A stretch of 64,000 nucleotides of DNA, from contig NC_084800.1 of NCBI RefSeq assembly GCF_963169125.1, positions 141,976,397 to 142,040,396 on the forward strand, given 5' to 3'. A program made the position numbers and the translations under genes. Of this stretch, positions 33,757-45,248 are shown in pieces. The number at the start of each line of letters is the position of its first letter. Positions within the stretch are counted from its first letter, which is position 1. A model generated the notes under the pieces. It worked only from the letters and a program-made list of their open reading frames with translations. It was not told the DNA's origin and searched no databases. Origin of the DNA: Humulus lupulus (Eukaryota > Streptophyta > Magnoliopsida > Rosales > Cannabaceae).

Positions 33757-34005
33757 TTCATAACCACCTAGTTGACAACATCATGTCTCCTGATGGTAAC
33801 ATTGTACGAAAACTATGCTCAAACAGTTTACAAGGCATACCCAATTTATCAATAATATTCATAGCTACATATGAGTGAGTCGCTCCATAATCAATAAGGA
33901 CTCTACACATCATACCAGAAATAGGGAGCTGACCTATGACCACGGTGTTATTGTTGGCTGCTTTTTTTAGGGTCAATGCAAAAACCCTTGCTGGCACTAG
34001 GTTTA
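33757..34005 (-). pseudogene. Chromovirus M protease
   Basis: Aspartic protease of about 80 codons: GQLPISGMMCRVLIDYGATH then SYVAMNIIDKLG. The expected D-S/T-G catalytic triplet reads D-Y-G, so the enzyme would be inactive even if translated. Confidence 0.8.
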
Positions 34006-34634
34006 TGTTACTACTTTGTCCCGCTTTCCACTGTGGGCAATCTTTCCTCAGATTGCATGGCTGACCGCACTTGTAACATTTGTTGGTGCAAGCCTGACAT
34101 TCTACTGCATGTCATTGCGAGCATTTAAGGCAGTTGGGGTGCTCAACTCTGTTGTTCTGTTGATTCTCACGGTTACGACCATTATTGTGACTATTGTGAT
34201 TGCTTTTATTTGTGGCCGGGGGTCTAGGCCTCTTGTCAGTACCACTTTTATGCCCTTCATTAGCCTTCCTCTTATTGCCCTCATGGAAGCCCTTGCTTTT
34301 GTTGGCCTCCCTTCTGGCAGCACTGTCCTTCCATATATGATCCTTCAGGTACTCCACTTCGAATGCCTTATCCAATACCTCAACATAACTGACCACCTCA
34401 GCATTGGTCATCTTAACATCCCTAGAAATCATTGATTTGAGTCCACTCATAAACCTTTGGACTTGCGTGGCTTTGTTTGGTACTACTTCAGGTGCAAATC
34501 TAGCCAACCTATCAAACTACTGTGCATAGTCAATAACAGAGAGGCTCCCCTTAACCAAAATCACGAACTTGTTCACCCTGGTTGCCAATACAGCTGCACT
34601 GTAGTAATTCTTGCCAAATGCCTGAACGAAGTCT
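34006..34634 (-). pseudogene. Chromovirus M gag, C-terminal part
   Basis: Minus strand, continuing from the insertion of the LTR at 34640: capsid core FVQAFGKNYYSAAVLATRVN and RFMSGLKSMISRDVKMTNAE, a basic Asn/Arg/Lys-rich linker, then two cysteine clusters. The zinc knuckle reads CYKCGQPCNLRKDC, where the normal GH is CN, so the metal-binding His is lost. The frame breaks shortly before the knuckle. Confidence 0.82.
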
Positions 34635-34639
34635 GCCCA

Positions 34640-36954
34640 TGTGACGCCATGGATAGCCAAGACTGCTACACTGTATACTTATAAAGGTGCAAGACTTGCT
34701 AATCAAGTCATTAGTTTTAAAACGTGTCACTAAACATGTATGTGCTAGGGTTAAAAAGATTTTGGTCTCAAAAGTTTCATTTTATATAATTAAACTGTTA
34801 TACACACGGGATCCCAAAAGAAACAGAGTTAAAAGTAGGTTTACAGACTTCCAAAAGTACATAAATAATCATTAGCCATACTAAGGCAAAATAGATAGTC
34901 TTTGGGTCTCGCGTCCCTGCCTAAACCTCAACCGTGGCGGCTGAGCAGCTGGCCATGTACATTCCACTCGCTGAGCTCTCCAATTAAGGCTGATCCAACT
35001 TTCCCTTGCCTTTACCTGCACCACGTAGCACCCGTGAGCCAAGGCCCAGCAAGAAAACATGAAATGCAACACAATCGATAATATCAGACAGTAAGATTCA
35101 CTAAGCATAAACTCTCATCAAATAATCCACACTAGTACCACTCAGCATATAATCAGAGTCAGAGATGCAATCAAACACTTATAACATTCATATCACATAA
35201 TAATCAGGGCCGACAACTTAGGCCGCACCCTCTGTTTACCCCACTGACTCCGGCCCGCTTAAACCGAGCTCAGTGCATATTAAGCTGTCCTCAGCTACCA
35301 GTGGCCGAGCCGCGCCCTGTGCGCTAGTGTAACCCTTGGCACCCTTAGGCCGTTGGTTCACTAAATACCTTGCATGGAATAATACCATCTTTTCAAGCAT
35401 TCACAATAGGGAACCCTTAGTCCTGTCACATATATTCAACCAGGTGCAGTTTTCTTACCTTTGATCTTTGCAGTTTTAGGTTATGAGCAACGCTCCTCAA
35501 GCACGATCCGTTCCCGAGCCTAAGCTTTTATCACCTAGTCACAACCAAAGTATTAGGTTTCATTAATATCCAAATGTAGGTTTCTGGTTACAAAACTAAC
35601 TTCCGGGAATCCGAATTCCACCAAGCACGGTGGCGAAATCGATCCCGAGCATTCTAGACCACCTTCCCATGCCTAAAATCCCTAAAAGTTCAAGTGCACA
35701 ACCAAGGGCTGCGGCCCTTGAAGCTTAGCCGCAGCCCTGCCCTCAAAATAGAACCAAAGCTACCCCTGAAGGAGGACACGCGCCGCGGCCCTTGCCTTGG
35801 GCACCGCGGTGCTCACCTTTGGTCGAGCCCTCTTGGCTCATCTTCATCCTAGGGCCGCAGTGCTCTAGAATAGAGCCGCGGCCCTTCCCTCCGAACCCAG
35901 AATTTCCACCATTTCTAGGCTTGAAACCTCAGCCAAAACCACCCTTAAGCTCCCTACTTCAATACCCAACAACCCCAACACTTTCAGAGCAAGTTAAACC
36001 ACACAATTCAACAGAAAATTCAACCTAATACTCATAAAAAATCACACTCTCAATCACTGAAACTTTAAGAACATAACCACTCAAACTAACCAGTCAAAAA
36101 CCCAAACTCAGACCACCAATTCATAAATTTAAGCTTACCTTGTTAATGAAATCCTTCCTCTAACCAAAACCCAGCTGATTCCCATTGTTTATCCAGCTCA
36201 ATTTCCATCCTAAACATCAATTGTACAATAACCTCAATAACTAGCTGAAGACTCAAGGTTAAACTTCAGAAAACACAGGGTTTAAATCCTTACCTTAACC
36301 TTGATTTGATTCCCCTGAATAAGTCTTGAACTAAGCCTCAGAAATACAGCTCAATTCTCAAAAATTCCCAGCTTGTTTCCCTTAAGATTTCAGTGTTCCT
36401 TTTTCCTTGTTTTTCCTTGAGAGAGAGAAAAAAAAGAAGAGCTGAAGGAGAGAGTTTAAGTCGATTTATTTTCTATCCACTTTTTTCTAAAGCCTCAGTC
36501 CAATCTTATCTCATTAAATCAATCTCGAGACTCGGGGTGCCGGAAACGTCCCCGAGGGCAAAACGGTAAAATCCCCCAATATTCCCGCCTAGACTTCCTA
36601 ACCTCAAATATATCTCCATATATTTATTTTCATAACCCGATAGTCTAAATAGCTACCCGATACCTAAAATACCCCTGAATTATCCAAAGTCAGTCGCTAA
36701 GCCCCGTTGTGACTTTTTCCCCGCTAACTAGCTCTAAGATCGCCTTGAGTCGTGCTCTGCAGATCTACCCACATTCTCACAATTACCATATACACATATC
36801 ACATTAAAGCCAATATAATCACACAAGCATCATTAACCATATAATCATGCATTTAAATCAATAAAGTCACGCAAACCACATTTAACCCAGTAATGCCCTC
36901 CCAGCACACTAATCAAGGCCCTTAAGCCTCATTAGCGAATTTGGGGTCATTACA
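34640..36954 (-). mobile_element. Solo LTR, 2.3 kb, TSD GCCCA
   Basis: TGTGACGCC... to ...GGTCATTACA, flanked by GCCCA at 34635-34639 and 36955-36959, in gag of chromovirus M. On the minus strand it aligns with the plus-strand LTRs at 38710 and 57447 (same start region, same conserved blocks), so it belongs to one LTR family. It contains a donor-like AGGTAAGAAA (35451-35460, minus) and acceptor-like TGCAG (35016), and a cluster of GC boxes near 35708-35890. Its small ORFs are not genes. Confidence 0.88.
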
Positions 36955-36959
36955 GCCCA

Positions 36960-37474
36960 GGTCATAGTATTTAGGTCACGAGTCTGTTTTACCACATCCC
37001 ACCATATCCTAGCATCCAACTTGAGTAGGTGGGCTGCACATGAAATCCTTTGGTGATCGTTCAACTCAATGTGATCAAAGATGTCCTCTACTAATCTCAA
37101 CCAATCCTCTACCACCAAAGGGTCAGTTTTCCCTTCGAAGCTAGGTGGGGCTTGCTTTCTGAAGCACTCATAGACTGGCTCATGTCCATAAGCCATAGGC
37201 AGTGGTGCAAGTGTTGGTACTGGAGGCTTGGCTGTGCCACTGGTACTTGGGCCATTTGGGGTACTTCCTGGCTTGAGCCAACTCCTCATCTCTGTCTTAG
37301 TTGTTCCCTCAAACTTGTTGTCTCTGCAGCCAAATCCGCAATCGGTGTAGTTAGGGCTGCTAGTTGGGCTGGTGGCATTCACAAATCAGGAATTGATGTG
37401 GCGTTAGATCTTGTGGAGACACCTCTTCCTCGACCTCTCCCTCTTCCTTTGCCTCCTCTTCCTCTTGCTGACAT
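36960..37474 (-). pseudogene. Chromovirus M gag, N-terminal part
   Basis: The ATG at 37474 starts a Gly/Arg-rich tract (MSARGRGGKGRGRGRGRG), typical of the start of Gag in many plant chromoviruses. A stop follows within about 35 codons, then another frame gives the capsid core: AYGHEPVYECFRKQAPPSFE, GKTDPLVVEDWLRLVEDIFD and LKLDARIWWDVVKQ, ending TMTWA at the insertion point of the LTR. Gag continues at 34634. Confidence 0.82.
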
Positions 37475-37770
37475 TATGAGATTTTAAGGCACTAAAAGAA
37501 AATCATAAGAGAGGATAAATCGCATAATTTTTTGGTTCTTCTAAAAATTCACGAAAATTGTCATATATTCCATATCCACGGCATTTAGAGTTTTCAAGAG
37601 AAAATTATTAAACCATAACATTCAAAGTTTGTTCAAAACTTATTCCCAAAATTCAAACATCCCATAAAATGTTTAATAACCATAATGAAAGCCATAAATT
37701 CTTAAGGGTTCTTAAGAAAAGTCCCATCTTATTTGTTAACATTTTATTGAAAGGAAATACGAGACAAAAT
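37475..37770. other. Spacer between leader ORF and gag
   Basis: About 300 AT-rich bases without an ORF or recognisable signal, lying between the unexplained leader frame and the gag start. Confidence 0.6.
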
Positions 37771-38297
37771 CTAGTCCTCAACTGTGGGCTCGACCCTTGA
37801 GCTGTAGTCAAAGACGTCCGCCGAAATGTGGAAGTAATTAGGAGTGCTCACCAACGCCCTCACCCTAGCATTTACTTTTGGTATGGCGTGCACTACCTCT
37901 TGACACGCCATCTCCCCTTCCAAATCGTGCACCACCTCGTATTGTTCCTCCATCTCTCTATCATCCTTCTTTACTATGACTGGCTCCAAACGACTTAAAT
38001 CGTAATTATCTATAAGGTCGTAGATTGTGTACTCGATGGTGCTGAAATCTAGCTCGTCTTGAATGACATCGTGCCATGCTATGGTCAAGTGGAGGAGGGC
38101 CTCGGGATATATCTACAGCACTTCCCTTAACACCTAGTATTGTTCCTTGAATACGATCACAAACCACTGTCGTCATTTTTAGTACAGAAATCCTCCAATC
38201 GTTGTGATCCTTATCGAGTTGAACCTTAGGTATCGCGCAAATCTCCTTGAGTAACTGTTTCTTAGTGGTTCTAATAATAGGAGGAATCGTTCTATAC
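37771..38297 (-). pseudogene. Unrecognised leader ORF between primer site and gag of chromovirus M
   Basis: About 175 codons on the minus strand, in two frames joined by a single-base shift near 38075-38085. The first part reads IPPIIRTTKKQLLKEICAIP then KVQLDKDHNDWRISVLKMTT; the second AWHDVIQDELDFSTIEYTIY, then an acidic stretch and a terminal VFDYSSRVEPTVED. There is no ATG. The open frame starts exactly at an acceptor-like TTTTGTAATTGCAG ending at 38298, so it may be a second exon. Composition is protein-like (mixed hydrophobic, charged and aromatic residues) rather than random AT-rich. I recognise no domain. It could be an extra gene carried by this element or captured host exon sequence. 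Confidence 0.4.
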
Positions 38298-38432
38298 TGC
38301 AATTACAAAACTACAAAATTTAAAAGCAGAAAGAATAAAGATAACATGTAGAACAAATACTTATGATGAGGTGAGGTGAGATTTTCCCGTCTTTAACATG
38401 CATGGGGAGGGTCCTTAGAAACATGAACGACC

Positions 38433-38445
38433 GTCTTTGATACCA
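38433..38445 (-). other. Primer binding site of chromovirus M
   Basis: On the minus strand TGGTATCAAAGAC lies 2 bases after the LTR end, close to the TGGTATCAGAGC used by many plant elements primed by initiator-Met tRNA. Confidence 0.75.
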
Positions 38446-38447
38446 AT

Positions 38448-41400
38448 TGTAAAGCGCCCTACTCTATTACATTGTAAAACGTCTTTCATCTCATAAATAA
38501 TTAGAAAATACCATTTAACATATGAAATTCTGGGGGAGATTGATAAAACATGCAATTTGATTCCAATAGTTTAAAATAAAAATAAAGTGTTTTATGCACC
38601 GTTTAAAGAAAAATAAAATTTAAGTCCCACTGATAGGTTTAAAACAAAAGTCCTTAACATGATTCATTTAAAACTTAGCGTGTATGTTGATCGTTTATTC
38701 GTTCATAGGTGTAACACCCCAAGTTGCTAATAAGGTTTAGGACCTTGATTAGCGTGCTTGGAGGGCAATAAGTGAATTAATATGATAATATATGAATTTA
38801 AATGAATATGTGATTAGAATGCATGTTTAGGTGGTATAAATATGCATGTGGGCCCCGTTTGCAAGATAGGGGTAAATTGGTAATTTTAGCCCGTTCAGGG
38901 CATAAATGTGATAATTATACTATGTGGTTCGTACCATGTGGGTGTGGTGATATTAATGTGATGCACATGACGAGATGGTGTTAGAGAGCTAGATGACTCA
39001 AAAGTCACAACGGGATTTTATACCCGGCTCGGGAGGAGCCTAGGGGTACTTTGAGGAATTTTGTGAGTTGAGTTGAGAATTTGTGGTTAATGGTTATTGG
39101 TGATTGAGTAACCTGGGTAACTATTAGTAACTGCTGAGAGTAACAAGTTTAGGTGGAAGAAATGGTAGAATTGTAATATAGGTGAAAAGACAAGAGTGCC
39201 CTTGAGGTTTAGTTAGGAGAGGATGGGATGGTAATTTGGCTGGGATTTAGATCACTTCAGCTGAAGGAAAAGGATCATGCACGTTATTTCATTTGGGACA
39301 TGTTTTGTTTATGCTGAAATTGGGAGAAACCTAGAGGAAAAGAGAAGAAAAGGAAGGAAGCTGAGTTTGGAACCTAGAGGAGGAATCAAGGTGGGTTGAA
39401 GTAATTGAAGCCAAACAAGAGTCAAGATTTGTTCTGAGGTAAGAATTTCTCCTGTTTTACTAAGTTTTAAGCTTGATTTTAGAAAGTATGAGTGGGAATT
39501 TAAGGATAGCTATGGCTGGTTTTGTGAGAATTCAACTTGTGGAATTAGAAGGCTTAGCTTGGAGCTGGAAGCAAGGGAGCTTAGGGTTGGATTCTTCATT
39601 CAAGGTAAGGATTCTGTGCAATTATAAAGTTTATTTCTGTTATGAGTTATGGAATTTTAAGTGTTGTTTAGGTTTGGGTCTAAGCTTTTAACTTTCTGGT
39701 TTGAATTATTAAGGCATGAAACTAAAGTGTGATTTATGGGACTGATTGTGTAATTGAGTTGGGTTATGATGTTTATAGGTTGTTGAACGGTTTATTTGGG
39801 GTTTTGAATTGGTTTTGGGGCTTAGGTATGAGTTTGGGATGAATTGGGAGTGTTTTGGCTCGGGGAAATGCAAGGGAAAAACCCAGATTTCTGGGTTCGC
39901 GAAGGAGCGCCGCGGCCCTGTTCTTGGGCGCCGCGGCGCGAGGCTGGTACAGGATTGGGGAAGGCTTTCTAACTGGCTGGGCGCCGCGGCCCTCTAGGGC
40001 AGCGCCGCGGCGCTAGGCCAGTTTCAGAGCATGGAATTTTTGCAATTTTGAGCTTTTGCTCCAGGGGTTCGGGGGATGTTTCCGATGAATTGTTTTAGGA
40101 ATTTGGGGATTCCGAGAGTGTGGGATTGGTCCCGGGAAGTGGGTTTGGATTGATTAGTATTAAAGGATGTTTTATATGTGTTGTGACTAGGTCTTTGGAG
40201 AGGCTCGGGTTAGAGGACCGTGCTCGCGGCCTTAGTGCATCAGAAAACTCGGGATACAGGTAAGAAAATTGTGGCACTCGTAGAGCAGGGCTTAGGCCCA
40301 TAGTTTGTTGCAGGGCAAGGCCCTAGATTGTATTATTGCTAGGATGTAGCATTACATGAATGATTATATATTTGATTGTTATTTGAGAATGCTAAATGTG
40401 GTAATAGCTGAATGAACGGCGAAGGGCCGGGAACAGCAAAGGGTCGAGAACGGCAAAGGGGCCGGGAATACCACTTAGCACATGGAGTGCTCGTGTCTAG
40501 GGTGAGACCACAATGGATACATGGGATATCCACACGGTATAGACCGGGATCCCGGGCTTCGGTAACGCCCCTGGGTCGACATGGCTGTATATATGTTTGA
40601 TTATATGGACTATCTGACTAGTTATGAGCTATCTGTTGTAGTGACTGTATATTATGCATATGTTATGTACTGTTTGAGTTTTCTTGCTGGGCTTCGGCTC
40701 ATGGGTGCTCTGTGTTGCAGGTTAGGGCAAAGAGAAAGTCAACCAGCCATGAGTACGGAGAGCGTGGGGGCGGCCCGTACATGTTTGGCCTGCCCGACTA
40801 CTTTGGTTGGGGATATTTTTGAGAAATGGCTGTACTAACCCTAGTTTTGATGGTTAACTACTTATAAACTTGTTTTGAGTTGTAAATATTTTATAAACCA
40901 AGTTTTGGGATCCCGAATGTTAAGCTCTTGAACTTTTAATGAAATAGAGTACTTTTAAAGATTACAGCCTTGTCTTTTTGTTTAAATCACACTTTTGTTC
41001 TAAAAACCTTGCTTAACGAGTTAATTGCACATTTTAAACTCACTTAGTAACGGCTTTAAGGTGGTAGGGCATTACAATAGGTTACCCCCACGCCATACAC
41101 ACCCAGATGTCAGAACTCCCCACATCACAGCGAGTGCCAAAGAGAAACCCTATTTATTACCTGAAATGAGGAAAGGGGTGAGCTAAAAGCCCAGTAAGGA
41201 AGTACAAACAAATAAAACAATATTCAGGGAAACACAGTAAGAACATATTCATATTGTAAAACTCATAACATATCATACCATAGCCATATCATATTCCTTT
41301 CATAATCATATTGTATCACCTTCATAATCATAATCATAATCACACATCATAGCCATACATCATAATCATATTATTTGTGATCATGGCACCGATATTGTCC

Positions 41401-44336
41401 ATGTCACATCTTTGAGGTAACCAGTAAAAGCATAAAACTAAAAAGACCTCCTCTTGGAGGTAAATAGGATCTCAGGTCCTTGAAGAACCTCGGCGCGTCT
41501 GCCCTATGAGTTACGTCATATCCTTAGTCACTCCTTTGTTGTGCCGCGTTCAGCATGCTAGGAACCCTTTGGTTTTTCATACAACATACAAACACATGTA
41601 ATCCATTTCACATCAGAACAAAGGAAACACATGTTGCATCATACTCATTATAACATCTCAAGATAGAATTCCATATTTCATATTACATGGTCCATCATCA
41701 TACATACCACATCATTTTCCTCATAAACATAGAAATTCTATCTAACTTCCTTACCTCAGGTCCGAGCAAAGAAAAAATGAGAAAAACTTCACTACGAGCC
41801 TATAATCATAATCAAACGTCATCTCTTAGAATCACATGTCAATACTCATGCCTAACACATATACTCCACATGTGCATGGGTCATGCACACATGGTACAAG
41901 TTTCCCAATAGTTCCAAACATACACATTTTCACATAAAATCATAAAAGAATAATGTTAATTCTACCTATTAACCATTCATGGTAACAAAGTAAAAACTAT
42001 ATGTTTGAACAATAGACATATATTTCAAAGTAAAAATGAATGTGCATGCGACATGCATACGTGGGAGCGTTGTTAAAATGTAACGTTTTAAAACGATAAT
42101 TCCTACATGCTTATTTCTAGATTTTCAAATAAAATTCAGCAACATTATTACTTTACCATTATTTATTTTCTTTATGTCCCAAAGTTTGATTAATACATTT
42201 TAAAAATAATTCATTTAGCCTTTTCCTAATTTTTCATAAAATAATAATTCAATTTATTATTTCAAATATCATATAAAATAACAAAATCTGTAATCTTCTA
42301 CAAATACTAAATAAATTTCTTGTTTCCTTTAGAAAAAAAAAATTCTAAATTAATAAAAATTACATGATTAGATATGTTAGAATTTATAATTTAAAGTGTG
42401 AGAAAAATGTATTTTCACTTATATTATTTATGACTTGAATTATTTTGGTGTAAGACCCATTAATTTTAAACAAAATAATCATTTTAGTTTAATAGCTAAA
42501 AGTTTCAGCAACTATTTATTTTGTTTAAAAATTATAAGTGAATTTAAACCAAAATATTTTTCTATTTTGTTATTTAAAAAAAAAATTGCACCTAAATAAT
42601 AATGTCAAAATTCATATTTACATTTAGAGATATCACATTTGTATATACATAACTTAGAGTATAATTTATTTAACGCACTAACATTATTTATCTCATTAAA
42701 AGATATTTCTTATTTTTAATTAAAAATTCTAGCAACTAATAATTCAATAAAAATCACAAACTTGGATTAAAAACTATATTTTCTTCATAAAATATACACA
42801 AAAATTTGCATGTGTTAATTTGATAAAAACACCATTCTTTTTGTTAACATAAACTCATACATCATTTTGAGGCATCACTTGAGCATATCAAACATTTATT
42901 TACCATTTCCATTCCAAGATTTAAAAAAACAGCAAGCATAAACAAAAGAATAACCACTATTAATCATGTTTTAAATATAACACCTAACATTTTTCTACCA
43001 TTCAACTATTCCAAGAAACAAAACTATCCTAGCATCAAGAACTTAACTTTTATACACACTAAATCATATTAGAATCTTTAAAGGAACTTATACTCATTTA
43101 AAATCTTACAACAACCTATCATGTTTCTAAGATTACAATTGACATTAAAACATAAAGATAGAATTAAGCATGATTGAGCATCACCCCTAGGTCGAAACTC
43201 TCCTAGCCCAAAACAACCGAATATTTTCATTCATCATATATTAGTATATCAACAACCAAAACCCTTGCATGCTTTTACATGGAACTTTAAAATCAAACAA
43301 ACCATAGCATCATTTCATAGGGGGAAAATTCCCTAGGTGTCATAACATCAATAACACCATGCTCATGATTCTAAGATCAAAACAATACCAATAACAAGAA
43401 ATCAATATAGTTTCCTTGTCAATATCAATCCATACTCAAAATCATATACCATCATTAACACCAAATCAAACACAAACAAAAATAAAAGTGGATCCATTAC
43501 CTCTCTTGATTGTGGAATCAAGAACACAATAGTGACAAGAACCCTAGAGTACACTCACCTTGAATACCCTATTTTCGATCCACAAGCAAAGAGAAGAAGA
43601 AAACTTAGCAATGAGGGGGAAGAACATGTTTAATGGAATAATCAAAATTAAAACAAGGATCAAGACCATACATACCAAGAATTTCGAATTCCCTCATCAT
43701 GTCTTTCTGTTCTTTCTTTCTTCCTTTCTCTCTTTCTCTCTCTCTCTCTCTCCTCCTAGCCGACGGAACTTAAGCACAAAATGGCCCTCATTTTTCTTTC
43801 TCCCCATTTTTATATAACCTAGGGAAATAACTAGTCCTAATGGGAAATGGGTAAGTTTCCTCTTTTCTAATTTTCATTTACTTTGTTTTTAATTGATTTT
43901 TCTTAATTATAGGAGAAAAAGAGTACATAAAAGGATGACAACTCTTCTTCCTATCTTAGCTAAAAATCATCTAATCAATTCATTTAATTTTCTAAACCAA
44001 AAAGGAAAAAAAATCCTTCATTTCCCACAGTGCCTTACACGGCTAGTCCTCTTCCTCTTCTTTTTTTTATTTTCTTTTAATTCCTTTAATTAAATAATTA
44101 AATCAAATAAAAGGAAATAATGTGTAGGAAAATATATTGCATGCTCACCATGCAACCATGCACATGCACACACCCAAGTGCTAAGGTCCATCACTACCTA
44201 CCTTGCATCTTGGTGCAATCAACCAAAACTCATTTCCTTTCTAATTAAATTAATAAATAAATAAAACTACTAACAATTAAATTCACACAATTCCTACCAA
44301 AAAATTTCATACAATTAAAATAATTTCTAACACTTA
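38448..44336 (-). repeat. Chromovirus M 5' LTR, interrupted and apparently truncated
   Basis: Homologous to 19327-22709 and interrupted by the solo LTR at 38710-41076. After CTAACACTTA (near 44336) it departs from the other LTR, which continues about 62 bases to GCGCTACA. It includes a CT microsatellite at about 43719-43758. Read without the nested LTR, the sequence rejoins at CATAGG|TTACCCCC as in the other copy. Confidence 0.78.
38710..41076 (+). mobile_element. Solo LTR, 2.4 kb, TSD ATAGG
   Basis: TGTAACACCCC... to ...GGGCATTACA, flanked by ATAGG at 38705-38709 and 41077-41081, inside the LTR of chromovirus M. Closely related to 57447-59628 and, reversed, to 34640-36954 and 55019-57151. 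It contains four GC boxes (39907-40014), a donor CAG|GTAAGA at 40257-40264 and an acceptor TTGCAG ending at 40720. No coding region is recognised. Confidence 0.9.
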
Positions 44337-44337
44337 T

Positions 44338-45248
44338 CCTTTGTACTTAACCAATCATCGCAATTGATAGACGTCGAAACACAATAACCCCAAATGGAGA
44401 AGCTTGCTTACTGTTTGGTGTTGGTGTCCCGAAAATTGCGACCATACTTCCAAATTCATCTGATCAAGGTGTTGATGGACCAACCCCTTAGACAAGTCTT
44501 CCACTGCCCCGATGCCTCAAGTCACGTGTTAAAATTTTCCATTGAGTTGGGATAGTCCAAAATTTCCTATCAGCCAAGAACAGTTGTAAAAGGACAAGCC
44601 CTCGCTGACTTCATTGTCGAGTGCATTCGACGACCCAAGGCCATCAATGATGACCTACGACCGAGGGAGGACTATTGGTGATTTTATGTGGATGGCACCT
44701 CAAACAAACACAATGTCACGGTAGGCCTAATCTTAGTAATCCTGAAAGGCAACTATATCCATTGTGCCTCAAACAAACAATGAAGCTGAGTATGAGGCGT
44801 TACTAGTGGGATTGCGCATGGAAAAAGAATTGAAAGGTAAGTGCCTGACGATCAGGAGCGACTCACAACTGATGGTCAACTAAATCTTGGTGAGTACAAG
44901 GCCCGTAGACTACGCATGACCACCTACCTCACAAAAGCCAAGGACATGCTTGCCCAGTTCGATCGCTACATCATTGAGCATGTCCCTAGAGAGCAAAATT
45001 CAACTGCTGATGTGTTAGCAATGTTAGCGAGTGCAAGAGATGCAGAGACACTCAATGTCATTCTAATTGAGTTCTTAACGATGCCCAACATTAGCCTCAC
45101 CATGGGCGACGCTAAGGCCAGAGACCACGCCATTGGCGACCGCACCATTGGCGACATGGCTCTCAGCGACGCCACCAATGGGGACTCCAACACCTCAATG
45201 CTAGTCGACGAAGAAAACATGTGGATGACCACTTTCGTCAAATATCTA
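44338..45248 (+). pseudogene. Tat-type RT/RNase H fragment, decayed
   Basis: Plus strand, several frames: YPQMEKLAY, QPLRQVFHCPDAS-like, VVKGQALADFIVEC, then RNase H pieces FYVDGTSNK and the NEAEYEALL equivalent, then the open frame at 44841-45296 with EHVPREQNSTADVLAMLASA (RNase H end). These match the order of RT and RNase H in T1 but are much diverged. A short tract repeating a GGCGAC...GCC word (45106-45190) follows. The fragment is cut on the left by the chromovirus M LTR and on the right by another LTR. Confidence 0.75.

Larger units (their letters stand above)
19327..44336 (-). mobile_element. Chromovirus M: Ty3/gypsy element with four nested insertions
   Basis: On the minus strand the order is 5' LTR (38448-44336), primer site, leader ORF, gag, protease, RT, RNase H, integrase, chromodomain, polypurine tract and 3' LTR (19327-22709). 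The chromodomain at the end of integrase, LTRs over 3 kb and a primer site resembling initiator-Met tRNA fit the plant chromovirus group, probably Tekay/Del-like. Removing the four insertions with their 5-bp duplications rejoins the coding sequence, for example in RNase H across T2. Many stops and frameshifts show it is old and inactive. The right LTR seems to lack its last 60 or so bases. Confidence 0.85.

Noticed and set aside
40732..40838. Small conserved ORF starting MSTES after the acceptor in the solo LTR
   Set aside because: A similar peptide is readable in the LTR at 57447, but the ATG is absent in the three minus-strand copies checked, so it is not conserved as a coding unit.
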